Assembly: GCA_026169045.1 (NCBI GenBank)
Contig: JAPFDH010000080.1
Span: 1-64,000, forward strand
Source of the DNA: Lachnospiraceae bacterium
Lineage (GTDB): Bacteria > Bacillota > Clostridia > Lachnospirales > Lachnospiraceae
Direction: 5' to 3'
Length of the DNA stretch: 64,000 nt
This document shows, one piece after another, positions 8,034 to 16,810 of the stretch. How positions within the stretch are numbered: the stretch's first letter is position 1; each line of letters begins with the position of its first letter. The translations under genes were made by a program, and so were the position numbers. The notes beneath the pieces were generated by a model. The model was not told where the DNA came from and made no database searches. It saw nothing but the letters and a program-made list of their open reading frames with translations.

Positions 8034-9236
8034 ATGGGAAAAGTATTGATTATTGGTTGTGGAGGAGTGGCAAGTGTAGCCATTCATAAATGCTGTCAGA
8101 ATAGTGAGGTTTTTGAGGAGATTTGTATTGCCAGCCGTACCGTTTCAAAGTGTGATGCACTGAAGGAGAAGCTGGAAAAGACGACAAAGACAAAAATTAC
8201 AACAGCACAGGTAAACGCTGATCACGTGGATGAATTGATTGCACTGATTGAAAAAGTAAAACCGGATGTGGTATTAAATCTGGCTCTTCCTTATCAGGAT
8301 CTGACCATTATGGATGCTTGTCTGGCTACAAACGTTCATTATGTAGATACAGCAAATTATGAACCGGAAGATACGGCGAAGTTTGAGTATAAGTGGCAGT
8401 GGGCATATCGGGAACGGTTTGAGAAGGCTGGAATTACAGCGCTTTTGGGAAGCGGATTTGATCCGGGTGTTACAAGTGTATTCTCCGCATATGCATTGAA
8501 ACATTACTTTGATGAAATTAACTATATTGATATTTTAGACTGCAATGCAGGAGACCATGGATATCCGTTTGCTACGAATTTTAATCCCGAAATTAATATT
8601 CGTGAAGTATCCGCAAAGGGATCTTATTGGGAAAATGGTCATTGGGTGGAGACCGAGCCTATGGAGATTAAAAGAGTTTATAATTTCCCTCAGATTGGTG
8701 AGAAAGATATGTATCTGCTGCACCATGAAGAAATTGAATCTCTGGCTTTGAATATTCCGGGAATTAAGAGGATTCGCTTCTTTATGACATTTGGACAAAG
8801 CTATCTGACACATCTGAAATGTCTGGAAAATGTGGGAATGACTTCCATTGAACCAATTATGTATGAAGGGAAAGAAATTGTTCCATTGCAGTTTTTAAAA
8901 GCAGTTCTGCCGGATCCTTCTTCTCTTGGTCCTCGCACAAAAGGAAAGACCAACATTGGCTGTATTTTTATCGGAAAGAAAGACGGAAAAGAAAAGAAAC
9001 TTTATATTTATAATGTGTGTGATCACGAAAGCTGTTTTAAGGAAGTGGGCTCCCAGGCAGTGGCTTATACCACCGGTGTACCGGCAATGATTGGTGCGAT
9101 GATGCTCTTAACAGGTACCTGGAAAAAAGCAGGTGTATATAATATTGAAGAATTTGATCCGGATCCATTTATGGAAGCGTTAAATAAGTGGGGACTGCCA
9201 TGGATTGTGGAAGAAAATCCGGAACTTGTGGATTAA
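8034..9236 (+). CDS. Carboxy(nor)spermidine dehydrogenase, saccharopine dehydrogenase-like
   Basis: 400 residues. The N-terminal Rossmann motif VLIIGCGGVASVAIHKC binds NAD(P)H; the middle has GSGFDPGVTSVFSAY, typical of CASDH/Lys1-like enzymes; the domain near DHGYPFATNFNPEINIREVS is conserved in the family. It condenses aspartate semialdehyde with a diamine and reduces the imine. The acceptor could be putrescine (giving carboxyspermidine), diaminopropane, or agmatine in the carboxyaminopropylagmatine route. ATG 8034 is preceded by AAAGGAG; upstream in-frame codons lack this. It is adjacent to the cognate decarboxylase gene. Confidence 0.9.
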   Translation: MGKVLIIGCGGVASVAIHKCCQNSEVFEEICIASRTVSKCDALKEKLEKTTKTKITTAQVNADHVDELIALIEKVKPDVVLNLALPYQDLTIMDACLATNVHYVDTANYEPEDTAKFEYKWQWAYRERFEKAGITALLGSGFDPGVTSVFSAYALKHYFDEINYIDILDCNAGDHGYPFATNFNPEINIREVSAKGSYWENGHWVETEPMEIKRVYNFPQIGEKDMYLLHHEEIESLALNIPGIKRIRFFMTFGQSYLTHLKCLENVGMTSIEPIMYEGKEIVPLQFLKAVLPDPSSLGPRTKGKTNIGCIFIGKKDGKEKKLYIYNVCDHESCFKEVGSQAVAYTTGVPAMIGAMMLLTGTWKKAGVYNIEEFDPDPFMEALNKWGLPWIVEENPELVD

Positions 9237-9248
9237 TGGGGAAAACAA

Positions 9249-10397
9249 ATGATAATGGGAAACAATAAGAAGATAAAAAAAGAAGAATTAAAAACCCCAT
9301 GTTATGTGATCCAGAAAGCAGTATTAATGGAAAACCTGAGACAGCTGAAGGAAATAAGAGAAAAAACAGGATGTAAAATTCTGTTGGCACAAAAAGCATT
9401 TTCTATGTATGAAATGTATCCTCTGATTGGAGAGTATTTGGATGGTGCTACAGCCAGTGGATTATATGAGGCCAGGCTTGGTCGGGAGGAAATGAAGAAG
9501 GAAAATCATGTGTATGCACCGGCGTTTCGGGAAGATGAAATTGATGAGATTCTTTCCTACAGTGATCACATTGTGTTTAATTCTTTTTCCCAGCTGGAAA
9601 AGTTTGGCCCCAAGGCAGTTAAAGCTAAGAAAAGCATTGGCCTTCGCATCAATCCGGAATGTTCTACCCAGGAGGAACATGCCATATACGATCCCTGTGC
9701 GCCCGGATCCCGTTTGGGAATTACAAGGCAGCAGTTTCGTCCGGAAATGTTGAAATATGTGGACGGTCTGCATTTTCATACCTTGTGTGAGCAGGATTCC
9801 GATGATTTAAAAAAGACGCTGGATGCAGTGGAAGAAAAATTCGGAACATGGATGTATCAGATGAAATGGATCAATTTTGGCGGCGGCCATCATATTACGA
9901 GACCAGGATATGATAAAGAAACATTGATCGATTGTATCCGCCATGTTCAAGATACTTATGGGGTAGAGGTTTACCTGGAACCGGGAGAGGCAGTAGCGTT
10001 AAACGCCGGTACTCTTCTCACTACGGTGCTGGAAGTGGGAGAAAATGGAATGCCATTTGCTATTTTGGATACGTCGGCGGCCTGTCACATGCCAGATGTA
10101 TTGGAAATGCCTTATCGGCCTCCATTGAAGGACTCAGGAAAGCCGGGAGAAAAAATGTATTGTTATCGTCTGGGCGGCCCGACATGCCTGGCAGGGGATA
10201 TCATAGGCGATTATGCCTTTGATCAGCCGCTTCATGCAGGAAAAAGGCTGGAATTCCAGGATATGGCTATTTATAGTATGGTAAAAAACAACACATTCAA
10301 TGGAATGCGTCTGCCTGACATTGTGGTGGAAGAAGAGGATGGAAACTGTCGGGTTGTACGGTCTTTTGGATATGAAGATTTTAAAATGCGGTTGTAA
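9249..10397 (+). CDS. nspC: Carboxynorspermidine/carboxyspermidine decarboxylase
   Basis: 382 residues, fold type III PLP enzyme (alanine racemase barrel). The PLP lysine is in LAQKAFS (Lys49); FGGGHHITRPGYD binds the cofactor phosphate; YLEPGEAVALNAG and the SAACHMPDVLEMPYRP region match NspC. It decarboxylates carboxyspermidine or a related carboxy-polyamine, the last step of the operon. The start is ATG 9249 or ATG 9255. A strong terminator follows at 10427-10487, so this is the final gene. Confidence 0.92.
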   Translation: MIMGNNKKIKKEELKTPCYVIQKAVLMENLRQLKEIREKTGCKILLAQKAFSMYEMYPLIGEYLDGATASGLYEARLGREEMKKENHVYAPAFREDEIDEILSYSDHIVFNSFSQLEKFGPKAVKAKKSIGLRINPECSTQEEHAIYDPCAPGSRLGITRQQFRPEMLKYVDGLHFHTLCEQDSDDLKKTLDAVEEKFGTWMYQMKWINFGGGHHITRPGYDKETLIDCIRHVQDTYGVEVYLEPGEAVALNAGTLLTTVLEVGENGMPFAILDTSAACHMPDVLEMPYRPPLKDSGKPGEKMYCYRLGGPTCLAGDIIGDYAFDQPLHAGKRLEFQDMAIYSMVKNNTFNGMRLPDIVVEEEDGNCRVVRSFGYEDFKMRL

Positions 10398-10426
10398 AGA
10401 GTTTTAATCAGTCGATTTACATGGAG

Positions 10427-10487
10427 AAAAGCAGCCGGTTTTGCAGAGGGAAACGTAGTTTCAGAAAGGCAAAACCGGCTGCTTTTT
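10427..10487 (+). terminator. Strong terminator of the polyamine operon
   Basis: The 18-base AAAAGCAGCCGGTTTTGC pairs perfectly with its downstream complement (10469-10486), with an inner GAAAC/GTTTC hairpin and a T-run at the end. The longest possible reading of the next gene would run through it, which argues for that gene's later start. Confidence 0.92.
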
Positions 10488-10624
10488 GTACCGGAAACAG
10501 AAATCCATGTTACAATGGCAAAAGAAACTGTGTGACCGGAAAAGATATGGTTGACATGCCGGGGGCTGGGCATTACTATAACAATGAAGAAAACGGATTA
10601 TTGTTAAATAGAAAGAGGGAATAT

Positions 10625-11773
10625 ATGCAGACATATGAATTGATTGCACCGTGTCATTTTGGATTGGAAGCAGTATTGAAAAGAGAAATTATAGATTTAG
10701 GATATGATGTCAGTCGTGTGGAAGATGGACGTGTATATTTTATAGGAGACATGGAAGCGATTTGCCGTGCAAATGTATTTTTGAGAACGGCTGAACGGAT
10801 TTTACTTCTAGTGGGACAATTTCAGGCATATAGTTTTGATGAACTGTTTGAAAAGACAAAAGCATTGGACTGGGGAGAGTTTATTCCGGCAGACGGAAAA
10901 TGCTGGGTAAAGAAGGCGACTTCCGTAAAAAGTAAATTGTATTCCATACCGGATATCCAGTCCATTATGAAAAAAGCAATTGTGGAAAAAATGAAAGCAG
11001 TTCATAAGATAGAGGTCATACCGGAGACGGGGGCAGCATATCCGTTGCGAGTGACTTTATTGAAAGATACGGTAACGGTAGCTCTGGATACTTCGGGGGA
11101 TTCTCTGCATAAGAGGGGCTATCGGGGAACTTTTGTGAAAGCGCCTATCAGTGAAACACTGGCGGCGGCATTGATTCTGTTGACACCCTGGAAAAAAGAC
11201 CGTGTGCTGGTGGATCCTTTTTGCGGTAGCGGAACGTTTCCAATTGAAGCTGCTATGATTGCATCCAATATGGCACCGGGAATGAATCGTAATTTTCAAG
11301 CGGAACAGTGGAAAAATCTGATTGGGCGTAAATTATGGTATGATACGATTAATGAAGCCAATGATGTGATGGAAAAGCAGATAAAAACAGATATTCAAGG
11401 ATATGATATTGATCCGGCAGCTGTTCGCATCGCACGTCAGGGGGCAGAACGGGCCGGAGTGGAGCATTTGATTCATTTTCAGCAGCGTCCGGTCAGTCAG
11501 CTTAGCCATCCGAAGGCATATGGATTTCTGATTACCAATCCGCCCTATGGAGAACGGATTGGTGAAAAAGAGGAATTGCCCAACATTTATGGTGATTTAG
11601 GCAGGCGTTTTGCGGCATTGGATCGTTGGAGTGCCTTTGTCATTACGTCTTATGAGGAAGCAGAGCACTATATGGGAAGAAAAGCAGATAAGAAGCGAAA
11701 AATTTATAATGGTATGATGAAAACCACATTTTATCAGTTCATGGGGCCGAAACCGCCCAGAAAGGAAGCCTGA
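10625..11773 (+). CDS. THUMP-domain RNA methyltransferase (RlmL/YpsC family)
   Basis: 382 residues. An N-terminal ferredoxin-like plus THUMP region (about 1-160) is followed by a class I AdoMet methyltransferase: VDPFCGSGTFPIEAAMIA is motif I and NPPYGERIG is the catalytic motif IV of N2-guanine methylation. The closest known roles are 23S rRNA m2G2445 methylation (RlmL) and the Bacillus YpsC protein; the exact base is inferred. ATG 10625 was chosen for the AAAGAGGGA ribosome site; upstream codons in frame overlap the terminator. The secreted protease gene follows after three bases. Confidence 0.9.
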   Translation: MQTYELIAPCHFGLEAVLKREIIDLGYDVSRVEDGRVYFIGDMEAICRANVFLRTAERILLLVGQFQAYSFDELFEKTKALDWGEFIPADGKCWVKKATSVKSKLYSIPDIQSIMKKAIVEKMKAVHKIEVIPETGAAYPLRVTLLKDTVTVALDTSGDSLHKRGYRGTFVKAPISETLAAALILLTPWKKDRVLVDPFCGSGTFPIEAAMIASNMAPGMNRNFQAEQWKNLIGRKLWYDTINEANDVMEKQIKTDIQGYDIDPAAVRIARQGAERAGVEHLIHFQQRPVSQLSHPKAYGFLITNPPYGERIGEKEELPNIYGDLGRRFAALDRWSAFVITSYEEAEHYMGRKADKKRKIYNGMMKTTFYQFMGPKPPRKEA

Positions 11774-11776
11774 TCG

Positions 11777-13492
11777 GTGCGACATAGACGTTATTATATT
11801 ATCCTTTTTATTCTTATTATGTGTATGGCAGGTCTTTGCTATTTTCGTATATTGGAAGTAAAAGCGGTAAGAGTCAATACATCTGGTTTTAACCAAGATC
11901 CAAAATGGCAGCAGTTGCTGGCAAAAAATAATGATGCTGGGAATCTGAATCTGGAAGTAGATGGAATGGTGGTGAAAGATACCAAATATTCGCCTTGGAT
12001 AGATGAAAATGGTCATGTAATGCTGCCAGAAAATACGCTTCGGGATATTTTCCGCTGTGCCGTGGAAATTTATGATGAAAATCATATTTTGGTAGAATGG
12101 GGAGAGAGAAGCTTAGATGCATATCTGGACTCTGATCTGGTACGTATCGGCGAAAAGGAAATTATGTATGCCGGAGCATTTCAGAAATATCAGGATACGT
12201 ATTATGTCTCGGCAGAAATTTTTTCCCAGGCGTTTCCATTTTCTGTTTCATGGAATACTCAGGAAAATAAAATATCCATGACGAATCAGGCACCGGAAGA
12301 AAAACCTTTGCCGACATCCTACGATTACAGAGAAAAAGGAAGAAGTCCTAAGGTATTGGATCAGGGAGAATTGGGGACCTGCTGGGCATTTGCTTCATTG
12401 ACGGCATTGGAATCTGCCTTGACTCCGAAAGAAAACATGGTGTTTTCCAGAGATCATATGAGTCTCAATAATGCATTTTTAAGAGACCAGATGGATGGAG
12501 GGGACTATACTATGGCCATGTCCTATTTGTTGGCTTGGCAGGGGCCTGTGTTGGAAGCGGATGATCCTTATGGGGACGGAATGACCGATGCTTCTTTGAA
12601 ACCGGTAAAACATGTTCAGGAAATACAAATGTTGCCGAAGAAAGATTTGGAAAAAATAAAAGAAGCGGTATTTTTGTATGGGGGTGTCCATACACCGTTA
12701 TATTTTGCTTTGGCAGATGAAACTAGTACGGATGAAGAGGCTGGAAAGTATTATCGGAGAGATACCGCGTCATACTGTTATATTGGAACAAATAAAATTA
12801 ATCATGATGTGGTGATTGTAGGATGGGATGACCATTACTCCAAATCAAATTTTCCCATGGAATTGGAAGGTGACGGTGCTTTTCTATGTATGAATAGTTG
12901 GGGAGAGTCGTTTGGGGATAAAGGTTATTTCTGGATTTCTTATTACGATACTAACATTGGGATTTATAATATCTGTTATACCGGGGTTGAAGATACAGAG
13001 AATTATACGAATATCTATCAAAGTGATTTGGGAGGATTTGTAGGACAGATCGGATATAAAGATGAGACTGCATATTTTTCCAATGTATATACGGCGCAAG
13101 GGGATGAAACGCTGATGGCAGCGGGATTTTATGCTGTGGGTCCCAATACGTCTTATGAAGTGTATGTAGTTCCGGAATTTCAGGGGACTCAAACATTGGA
13201 TTTTTCAAGACAGGTAGCATCTGGAACCCTGAAAAATGCCGGATATTATACAATTCCATTTGATCAGGAAATCACTTTGACAGAAGGGCAGCAATTTGCT
13301 ATTATAGTATATATTCGGACACCGGGAGAGGAACGTCCCATTGCCATTGAATACGCCGAAGAAGGAACCGGGTTGGAACATTTGGATATGTCAGATGGAC
13401 AGGGATATATCAGTTTGAAGGGTGTCGATTGGCAAAGTACAGAAGAACAGCAGGGATGCAATGTCTGCCTCAAGGCATATACAAAAAAATAG
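11777..13492 (+). CDS. Secreted or membrane-anchored papain-like (C1) peptidase
   Basis: 571 residues. An uncleaved-looking signal anchor covers residues 6-24. Residues about 50-175 resemble the copper amine oxidase N-like beta domain found on clostridial surface proteins. The C1A catalytic domain has Cys202 in LGTCWAF, His343 in INHDVVIVGWDD and Asn373 in MNSWGESFGDKGYF. The C-terminal 150 residues look like the lectin-like beta domain that accompanies such peptidases. It presumably acts outside the membrane. The GTG start lies three bases after the methyltransferase stop, with AAGGAAG upstream. The substrate is unknown. Confidence 0.88.
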   Translation: MRHRRYYIILFILIMCMAGLCYFRILEVKAVRVNTSGFNQDPKWQQLLAKNNDAGNLNLEVDGMVVKDTKYSPWIDENGHVMLPENTLRDIFRCAVEIYDENHILVEWGERSLDAYLDSDLVRIGEKEIMYAGAFQKYQDTYYVSAEIFSQAFPFSVSWNTQENKISMTNQAPEEKPLPTSYDYREKGRSPKVLDQGELGTCWAFASLTALESALTPKENMVFSRDHMSLNNAFLRDQMDGGDYTMAMSYLLAWQGPVLEADDPYGDGMTDASLKPVKHVQEIQMLPKKDLEKIKEAVFLYGGVHTPLYFALADETSTDEEAGKYYRRDTASYCYIGTNKINHDVVIVGWDDHYSKSNFPMELEGDGAFLCMNSWGESFGDKGYFWISYYDTNIGIYNICYTGVEDTENYTNIYQSDLGGFVGQIGYKDETAYFSNVYTAQGDETLMAAGFYAVGPNTSYEVYVVPEFQGTQTLDFSRQVASGTLKNAGYYTIPFDQEITLTEGQQFAIIVYIRTPGEERPIAIEYAEEGTGLEHLDMSDGQGYISLKGVDWQSTEEQQGCNVCLKAYTKK

Positions 13493-13716
13493 ACAGCAGG
13501 ATAGAAATGGCGGAAGAGGTTTTGCAATGATTTGCAGAACCTTTTCCTGTTCAAACGGGTATATGGCTACAGCCACAATAAGCACGCAGTGCGGTTTTAC
13601 GAATGGCGCGGGCTGAACTGTTACGAATATTTTGGAAAAGCAGAAAAATTTATGTATGGAGAAAGGAGAGCCATGTCCTGAAGATAACGAAGGGTGTATG
13701 GCGGAAAAGAAGTATA
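13493..13716. other. Gap before rdgB, no supported gene
   Basis: Open frames here either lack a ribosome site or overlap rdgB out of frame. One reads a Cys-rich stretch (LCMEKGEPCPEDNEGC, 13653-13700) that could be the relic of a small protein, but it has no good start. Confidence 0.3.
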
Positions 13717-14325
13717 ATGATGAATCGTATAATTTTTGCAACATCAAACGAGGGAAAAATGAAAGAAGTGCGAATGATTCTTTCCGATTTGGGAATACCG
13801 GTATTATCATTAAAAGAGGCGGGAATTCAGGTGGACATTGTAGAAGACGGAAAAACGTTTGAGGAAAATGCAATCATAAAAGTGAATGCGATTCGGCCTT
13901 TTACAGATGGTATTATTTTAGCAGATGATTCCGGACTGGAAGTGGATGCGTTGGATAAAAAACCCGGAATTTATTCGGCACGCTTTATGGGAGAAGACAC
14001 ACCTTATACAGTGAAAAACCAGGCTATTATTGATGCCGTAAAAGATGTTCCCGATGATCAGAGAACGGCTAGGTTTGTCTGTGCCATTGCCGCAGGAATG
14101 CCGGATGGAACAGTACTCACTACCAGAGGTACGATTGAAGGTATTATTGCCCATGAACCAGCTGGAGAAGGCGGATTTGGTTATGATCCCATAGTATATG
14201 TACCGGAATTACATAAGACAACAGCAGAATTGAGTCCGGAAGAAAAAAATGAGGTTAGTCATCGCGGAAAAGCTCTTCGGGCAATGAAAGAAGAAATACG
14301 TAAATATCAAAAGAGGGAAATATGA
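13717..14325 (+). CDS. rdgB: XTP/dITP pyrophosphatase (RdgB/HAM1)
   Basis: 202 residues, normal for the family. Motifs seen: ATSNEGKMKEV (substrate entry), DDSGLEVDALDKKPGIYSAR (catalytic and metal site), GEGGFGYDPIVYVPE and SHRGKALRAMKEE. It hydrolyses non-canonical purine triphosphates (ITP, XTP, dITP) to monophosphate and pyrophosphate, cleaning the nucleotide pool. ATG 13717 (or 13720) is chosen because family members start at NRIIFATSN; the ribosome site is weak. It overlaps the next gene by ATGA, so the two are coupled. Confidence 0.93.
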   Translation: MMNRIIFATSNEGKMKEVRMILSDLGIPVLSLKEAGIQVDIVEDGKTFEENAIIKVNAIRPFTDGIILADDSGLEVDALDKKPGIYSARFMGEDTPYTVKNQAIIDAVKDVPDDQRTARFVCAIAAGMPDGTVLTTRGTIEGIIAHEPAGEGGFGYDPIVYVPELHKTTAELSPEEKNEVSHRGKALRAMKEEIRKYQKREI

Positions 14326-14801
14326 AAATATTAATAGTAAGTGATACACATAGAAAGCATCAGGCTTTGGAAACAGTATTGGAAAAAGTAAAACCGATTG
14401 ATCGAATGATCCATTTGGGAGATTCTGAGGGGTGTGAGGACTATATCGAAGCTTTGGCAGAATGTCCAGTTGATATTGTGGCAGGAAATAATGATTTCTT
14501 TTCTTATCTGGATCGGGAAAAAGAGATTTTTATCGGAAAATATAAAATATTATTAACCCATGGACATTATTATTATGTTTCCGTTAATAAAGAAACAATT
14601 ATTCAGGAAGCAAAAGGAAGAGGATGCAATGTGGTCATGTTTGGCCATACCCATGTGCCATATTTACATGAAGAAAATGGAATAACTGCATTAAATCCAG
14701 GAAGTCTTTCTTATCCGCGTCAGGAGGGAAGGCGTCCCTCATATATTATCATGGAAATTGATAAAGAGGGAGAGGCGCATTATACGATTAATTATTTGTA
14801 A
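14322..14801 (+). CDS. YfcE/MJ0936-type metallophosphoesterase
   Basis: 159 residues with all calcineurin-type metal motifs in order: SDTHRKH, HLGDSEG, AGNND, LTHGHYYYV and FGHTHVPY, ending with NPGSLSYPRQ. The fold and size match YfcE and Bacillus YsnB; these hydrolyse phosphodiesters in vitro, and the physiological substrate is unknown. RdgB-YfcE pairing is frequent in Firmicutes and is seen here as an ATGA overlap. Confidence 0.9.
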   Translation: MKILIVSDTHRKHQALETVLEKVKPIDRMIHLGDSEGCEDYIEALAECPVDIVAGNNDFFSYLDREKEIFIGKYKILLTHGHYYYVSVNKETIIQEAKGRGCNVVMFGHTHVPYLHEENGITALNPGSLSYPRQEGRRPSYIIMEIDKEGEAHYTINYL

Positions 14802-14984
14802 CGATTCAGAAACAGGAAGGTTTATAAAATAATTCGAATAATTATGAAAATCAGTTTTTTAAAAAAATTTAAAAAAAAACAGGGAATTCTGTGAATGGAA
14901 TGGCTTTAATAGTGTTAAAAAACCTTGTATTTTCAAGGGTTTCAAATGTTTTTGAAAAAAAATAAAAAAATTTCAAAAAAAGTG

Positions 14985-15013
14985 TTGACAAGTGCGTGGG
15001 GATATTATATAAT
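14985..15013 (+). promoter_or_regulatory. Consensus sigma-A promoter of the tRNA operon
   Basis: TTGACA at 14985-14990 and TATAAT at 15008-15013 are separated by exactly 17 bases, a perfect match, preceded by A-tracts that resemble an UP element. The start point would lie about 35 bases before tRNA-Pro. Confidence 0.93.
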
Positions 15014-15053
15014 GCTACATGTGTCACGGAGATGACGGAAAGAAAAAAGAAAA

Positions 15054-15128
15054 CGGGGTGTGGCTCAGCTTGGCTAGAGCGCCTGGTTTGGGACCAGGAG
15101 GTCGCAGGTTCGAATCCTGTCACCCCGA
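15054..15128 (+). tRNA. tRNA-Pro (TGG)
   Basis: The cloverleaf is complete: CGGGGTG pairs with CACCCCG, the anticodon stem CCTGG/CCAGG carries loop TTTGGGA (anticodon TGG), and the T arm has GGTTCGAATCC. CCA is not encoded. First gene of the five-tRNA operon. Confidence 0.95.
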
Positions 15129-15134
15129 CTTTCC

Positions 15135-15205
15135 GCAGGTGTAGTTCAATGGTAGAACACTAGCCTTCCAAGCTAGATACGTGGGTTCGATTCCCATCAC
15201 CTGCT
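15135..15205 (+). tRNA. tRNA-Gly (TCC)
   Basis: Acceptor GCAGGTG/CACCTGC, anticodon stem CTAGC/GCTAG with loop CTTCCAA (anticodon TCC), T loop TTCGATT. Six bases separate it from tRNA-Pro. Confidence 0.95.
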
Positions 15206-15232
15206 TTATATTGTGGTTGGCAATATAAACGT

Positions 15233-15307
15233 GGTGGGTATAGCGCAGTTGGTTAGCGCGTCAGATTGTGGCTCTGAAGGCCTAGGGTTCGAATCCCTAT
15301 ATCCACC
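15233..15307 (+). tRNA. tRNA-His (GTG)
   Basis: It has the extra 5' G (G-1) typical of tRNA-His opposite C73: GGTGGGTA pairs with TATCCACC. Anticodon stem CAGA/TCTG with loop TTGTGGC (anticodon GTG). Confidence 0.95.
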
Positions 15308-15333
15308 TTTGCAGGAAGATCCTGCTATACTGA

Positions 15334-15405
15334 TGGGCTATCGCCAAGCGGTAAGGCACAGGACTTTGACTCCTGCATTCGTTGGTTCAAATCCAACTAG
15401 CCCAG
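15334..15405 (+). tRNA. tRNA-Gln (TTG)
   Basis: Acceptor TGGGCTA/TAGCCCA with its weak first pair as usual for tRNA-Gln, anticodon stem CAGGA/TCCTG with loop CTTTGAC (anticodon TTG), T arm GTTGGTTCAAATCCAAC. Confidence 0.95.
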
Positions 15406-15408
15406 TAT

Positions 15409-15481
15409 GGGATACTAGCTCAGTCGGTAGAGCACTTGACTTTTAATCAAGTTGTCGGGGGTTCGAATCCCCCGTGTCTCA
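15409..15481 (+). tRNA. tRNA-Lys (TTT)
   Basis: Acceptor GGGATAC/GTGTCTC (two G-T pairs), anticodon stem CTTGA/TCAAG with loop CTTTTAA (anticodon TTT), T arm GGGGGTTCGAATCCCCC. Last tRNA of the operon; the repeat copy at 15484 begins directly after it. Confidence 0.95.
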
Positions 15482-15483
15482 TC

Positions 15484-15629
15484 TTAAAAAGGTATTGAAA
15501 AATGCCTAAAGAAAACCCCGATTTTATCGGGGTTTTTTCGTGTCATAAGAACAAGTTTTTAACATTGATTTTTATAGAAGCCAATAGGCAAAAATCTTAT
15601 ACTGACAGGACTTAAATCTACAAATAGCA
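15484..15629 (+). repeat. Direct repeat copy A, 3' flank of tRNA-Lys
   Basis: About 146 bases matching 16381-16527 at roughly 80 percent by eye, including ATAAGAACAAGTTTTTA and TTTTTATAGAAGCCAAT. It includes the intact tRNA operon terminator. The remainder of 15482-15772 holds no gene. Confidence 0.8.
15512..15538 (+). terminator. tRNA operon terminator
   Basis: AAAACCCCGAT pairs with ATCGGGGTTTT and six T residues close it. A decayed version of this terminator is found in the second repeat copy near 16412-16432. Confidence 0.93.
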
Positions 15630-15772
15630 ACATGAATGAAAAAATTTCATCTATATGACTTTCCCTTTTGCCTAAAATGCAAAAGAATGTTTCAAAATAA
15701 AAATACGTTCTTATTTGTGAAATAAATATAATGTTTTAAATACTATGTAATTATATAAAGGGAATAGAAGCT

Positions 15773-16186
15773 ATGTCTGAAAATGATTATTTAATGATTG
15801 CACCATGTGGTTTTAATTGTGAAAATTGTGCTCAATATCAAAAAGTTAAAAATTCCTGTGAGGGATGCCGCATTCGAACCACAAAGAAAAGTCAAATATG
15901 TACTATGAAAAATTGTGATAAAAATACACAAACAAATAAAAATATTTCTTTGTGTATGGAATGTGATAAATTTCCGTGTCGTCGTTTGAGAGAGTTCGAT
16001 AAAAGATATCAGAAAATTACGAATGGATATCTTAGTGTTATAGAAAATCTTAGGGAAATCGAAAAATATGGGGTAGAAAAATTTTTAAAAAAAGAAAAAA
16101 GCAAATGGACTTGTCCGCAATGCGGTAGTCGCTTGTGTGTAACTAGTAATATATGCTCAAGTTGTGGATTTTTATATAGAAAATAA
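15773..16186 (+). CDS. DUF3795-type cysteine-rich zinc protein
   Basis: 137 residues with many cysteines. The opening IAPCGFNCENCAQY is the DUF3795 signature, followed by SCEGCRIR, CMECDKFPCRRLREFDKRY and a C-terminal zinc ribbon, CPQCGSRLC and ICSSCGFLYRK. Members are short cytoplasmic proteins of unknown function, probably metal-binding. A start with AAGGGAATAG upstream fits. The gene lies between two diverged copies of a tRNA-flanking repeat, so it was probably brought in or separated by a duplication event. AT-rich, unlike the array that follows. Confidence 0.8.
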   Translation: MSENDYLMIAPCGFNCENCAQYQKVKNSCEGCRIRTTKKSQICTMKNCDKNTQTNKNISLCMECDKFPCRRLREFDKRYQKITNGYLSVIENLREIEKYGVEKFLKKEKSKWTCPQCGSRLCVTSNICSSCGFLYRK

Positions 16187-16380
16187 AAACAAATAATTGA
16201 GGATAAAAATGGTTGATTGGCAAAGAAGACGATAGAGAATTTATTGTGCTGTACAGCTACACGGAATAAATTATTAGCCCATTTATTAAAAAAATATTTT
16301 TTAGGCAAATGTATCTACACCAGTTTAATTTTAAATTTCGCATGAAAGAATATGTTGGCATCTTTTTTTCTCTCTTTACA

Positions 16381-16527
16381 TTAAAAAGGCATTGAAAAAG
16401 ACGCCCAAAGAAACTCCTATTTTATCGTTTTTTTCACGTCATAAGAACAAGTTTTTAGCAATGATTTTTATAGAAGCCAATGGGCAAAAATCTTATATTG
16501 ACAGAACTTGAACACATAAATAGCGAA
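16381..16527 (+). repeat. Direct repeat copy B, decayed tRNA-operon flank
   Basis: The second copy of 15484-15629. The terminator stem has lost pairing (ACTCCTATTTTATCG), while the stretch from ATAAGAACAAG through GCAAAAATCTTAT is nearly intact. It lies just before the large accessory array and shows where a segment was duplicated or inserted. Confidence 0.8.
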
Positions 16528-16635
16528 AACTGTACGCAAAGGTGTATGGAGAGTTGAAATCCATACGCCTTTTTCTTTTTCGATGTTATTTTTATTCAGT
16601 ATCTCGAATCTTTATAAACAAATCAGATGAAATAA

Positions 16636-16664
16636 TTGAAGAAATAGTCTTTTTATGATACAAT
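16636..16664 (+). promoter_or_regulatory. Putative promoter of the immunity array
   Basis: TTGAAG at 16636-16641 and TACAAT at 16659-16664 with a 17-base spacer. It is the best sigma-A match ahead of the 30-kb gene run. Confidence 0.55.
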
Positions 16665-16810
16665 AAAAAATAAACAGAATTATTTATATAAAGATGTTAT
16701 TGAAAAAGAAAGGAAACTCTGCTATGAAATTTTAGAGTTTGTTTGTGATAGCCATGGCTCAAAAACCACGCTTCCATATATCAATTATAGTATATTTGTT
16801 CGCATACTTT

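Noticed and set aside
10421-10624. N-terminal extension of the RNA methyltransferase back to 10421
   Set aside because: It would translate through the polyamine operon terminator; the family start and ribosome site fit ATG 10625.
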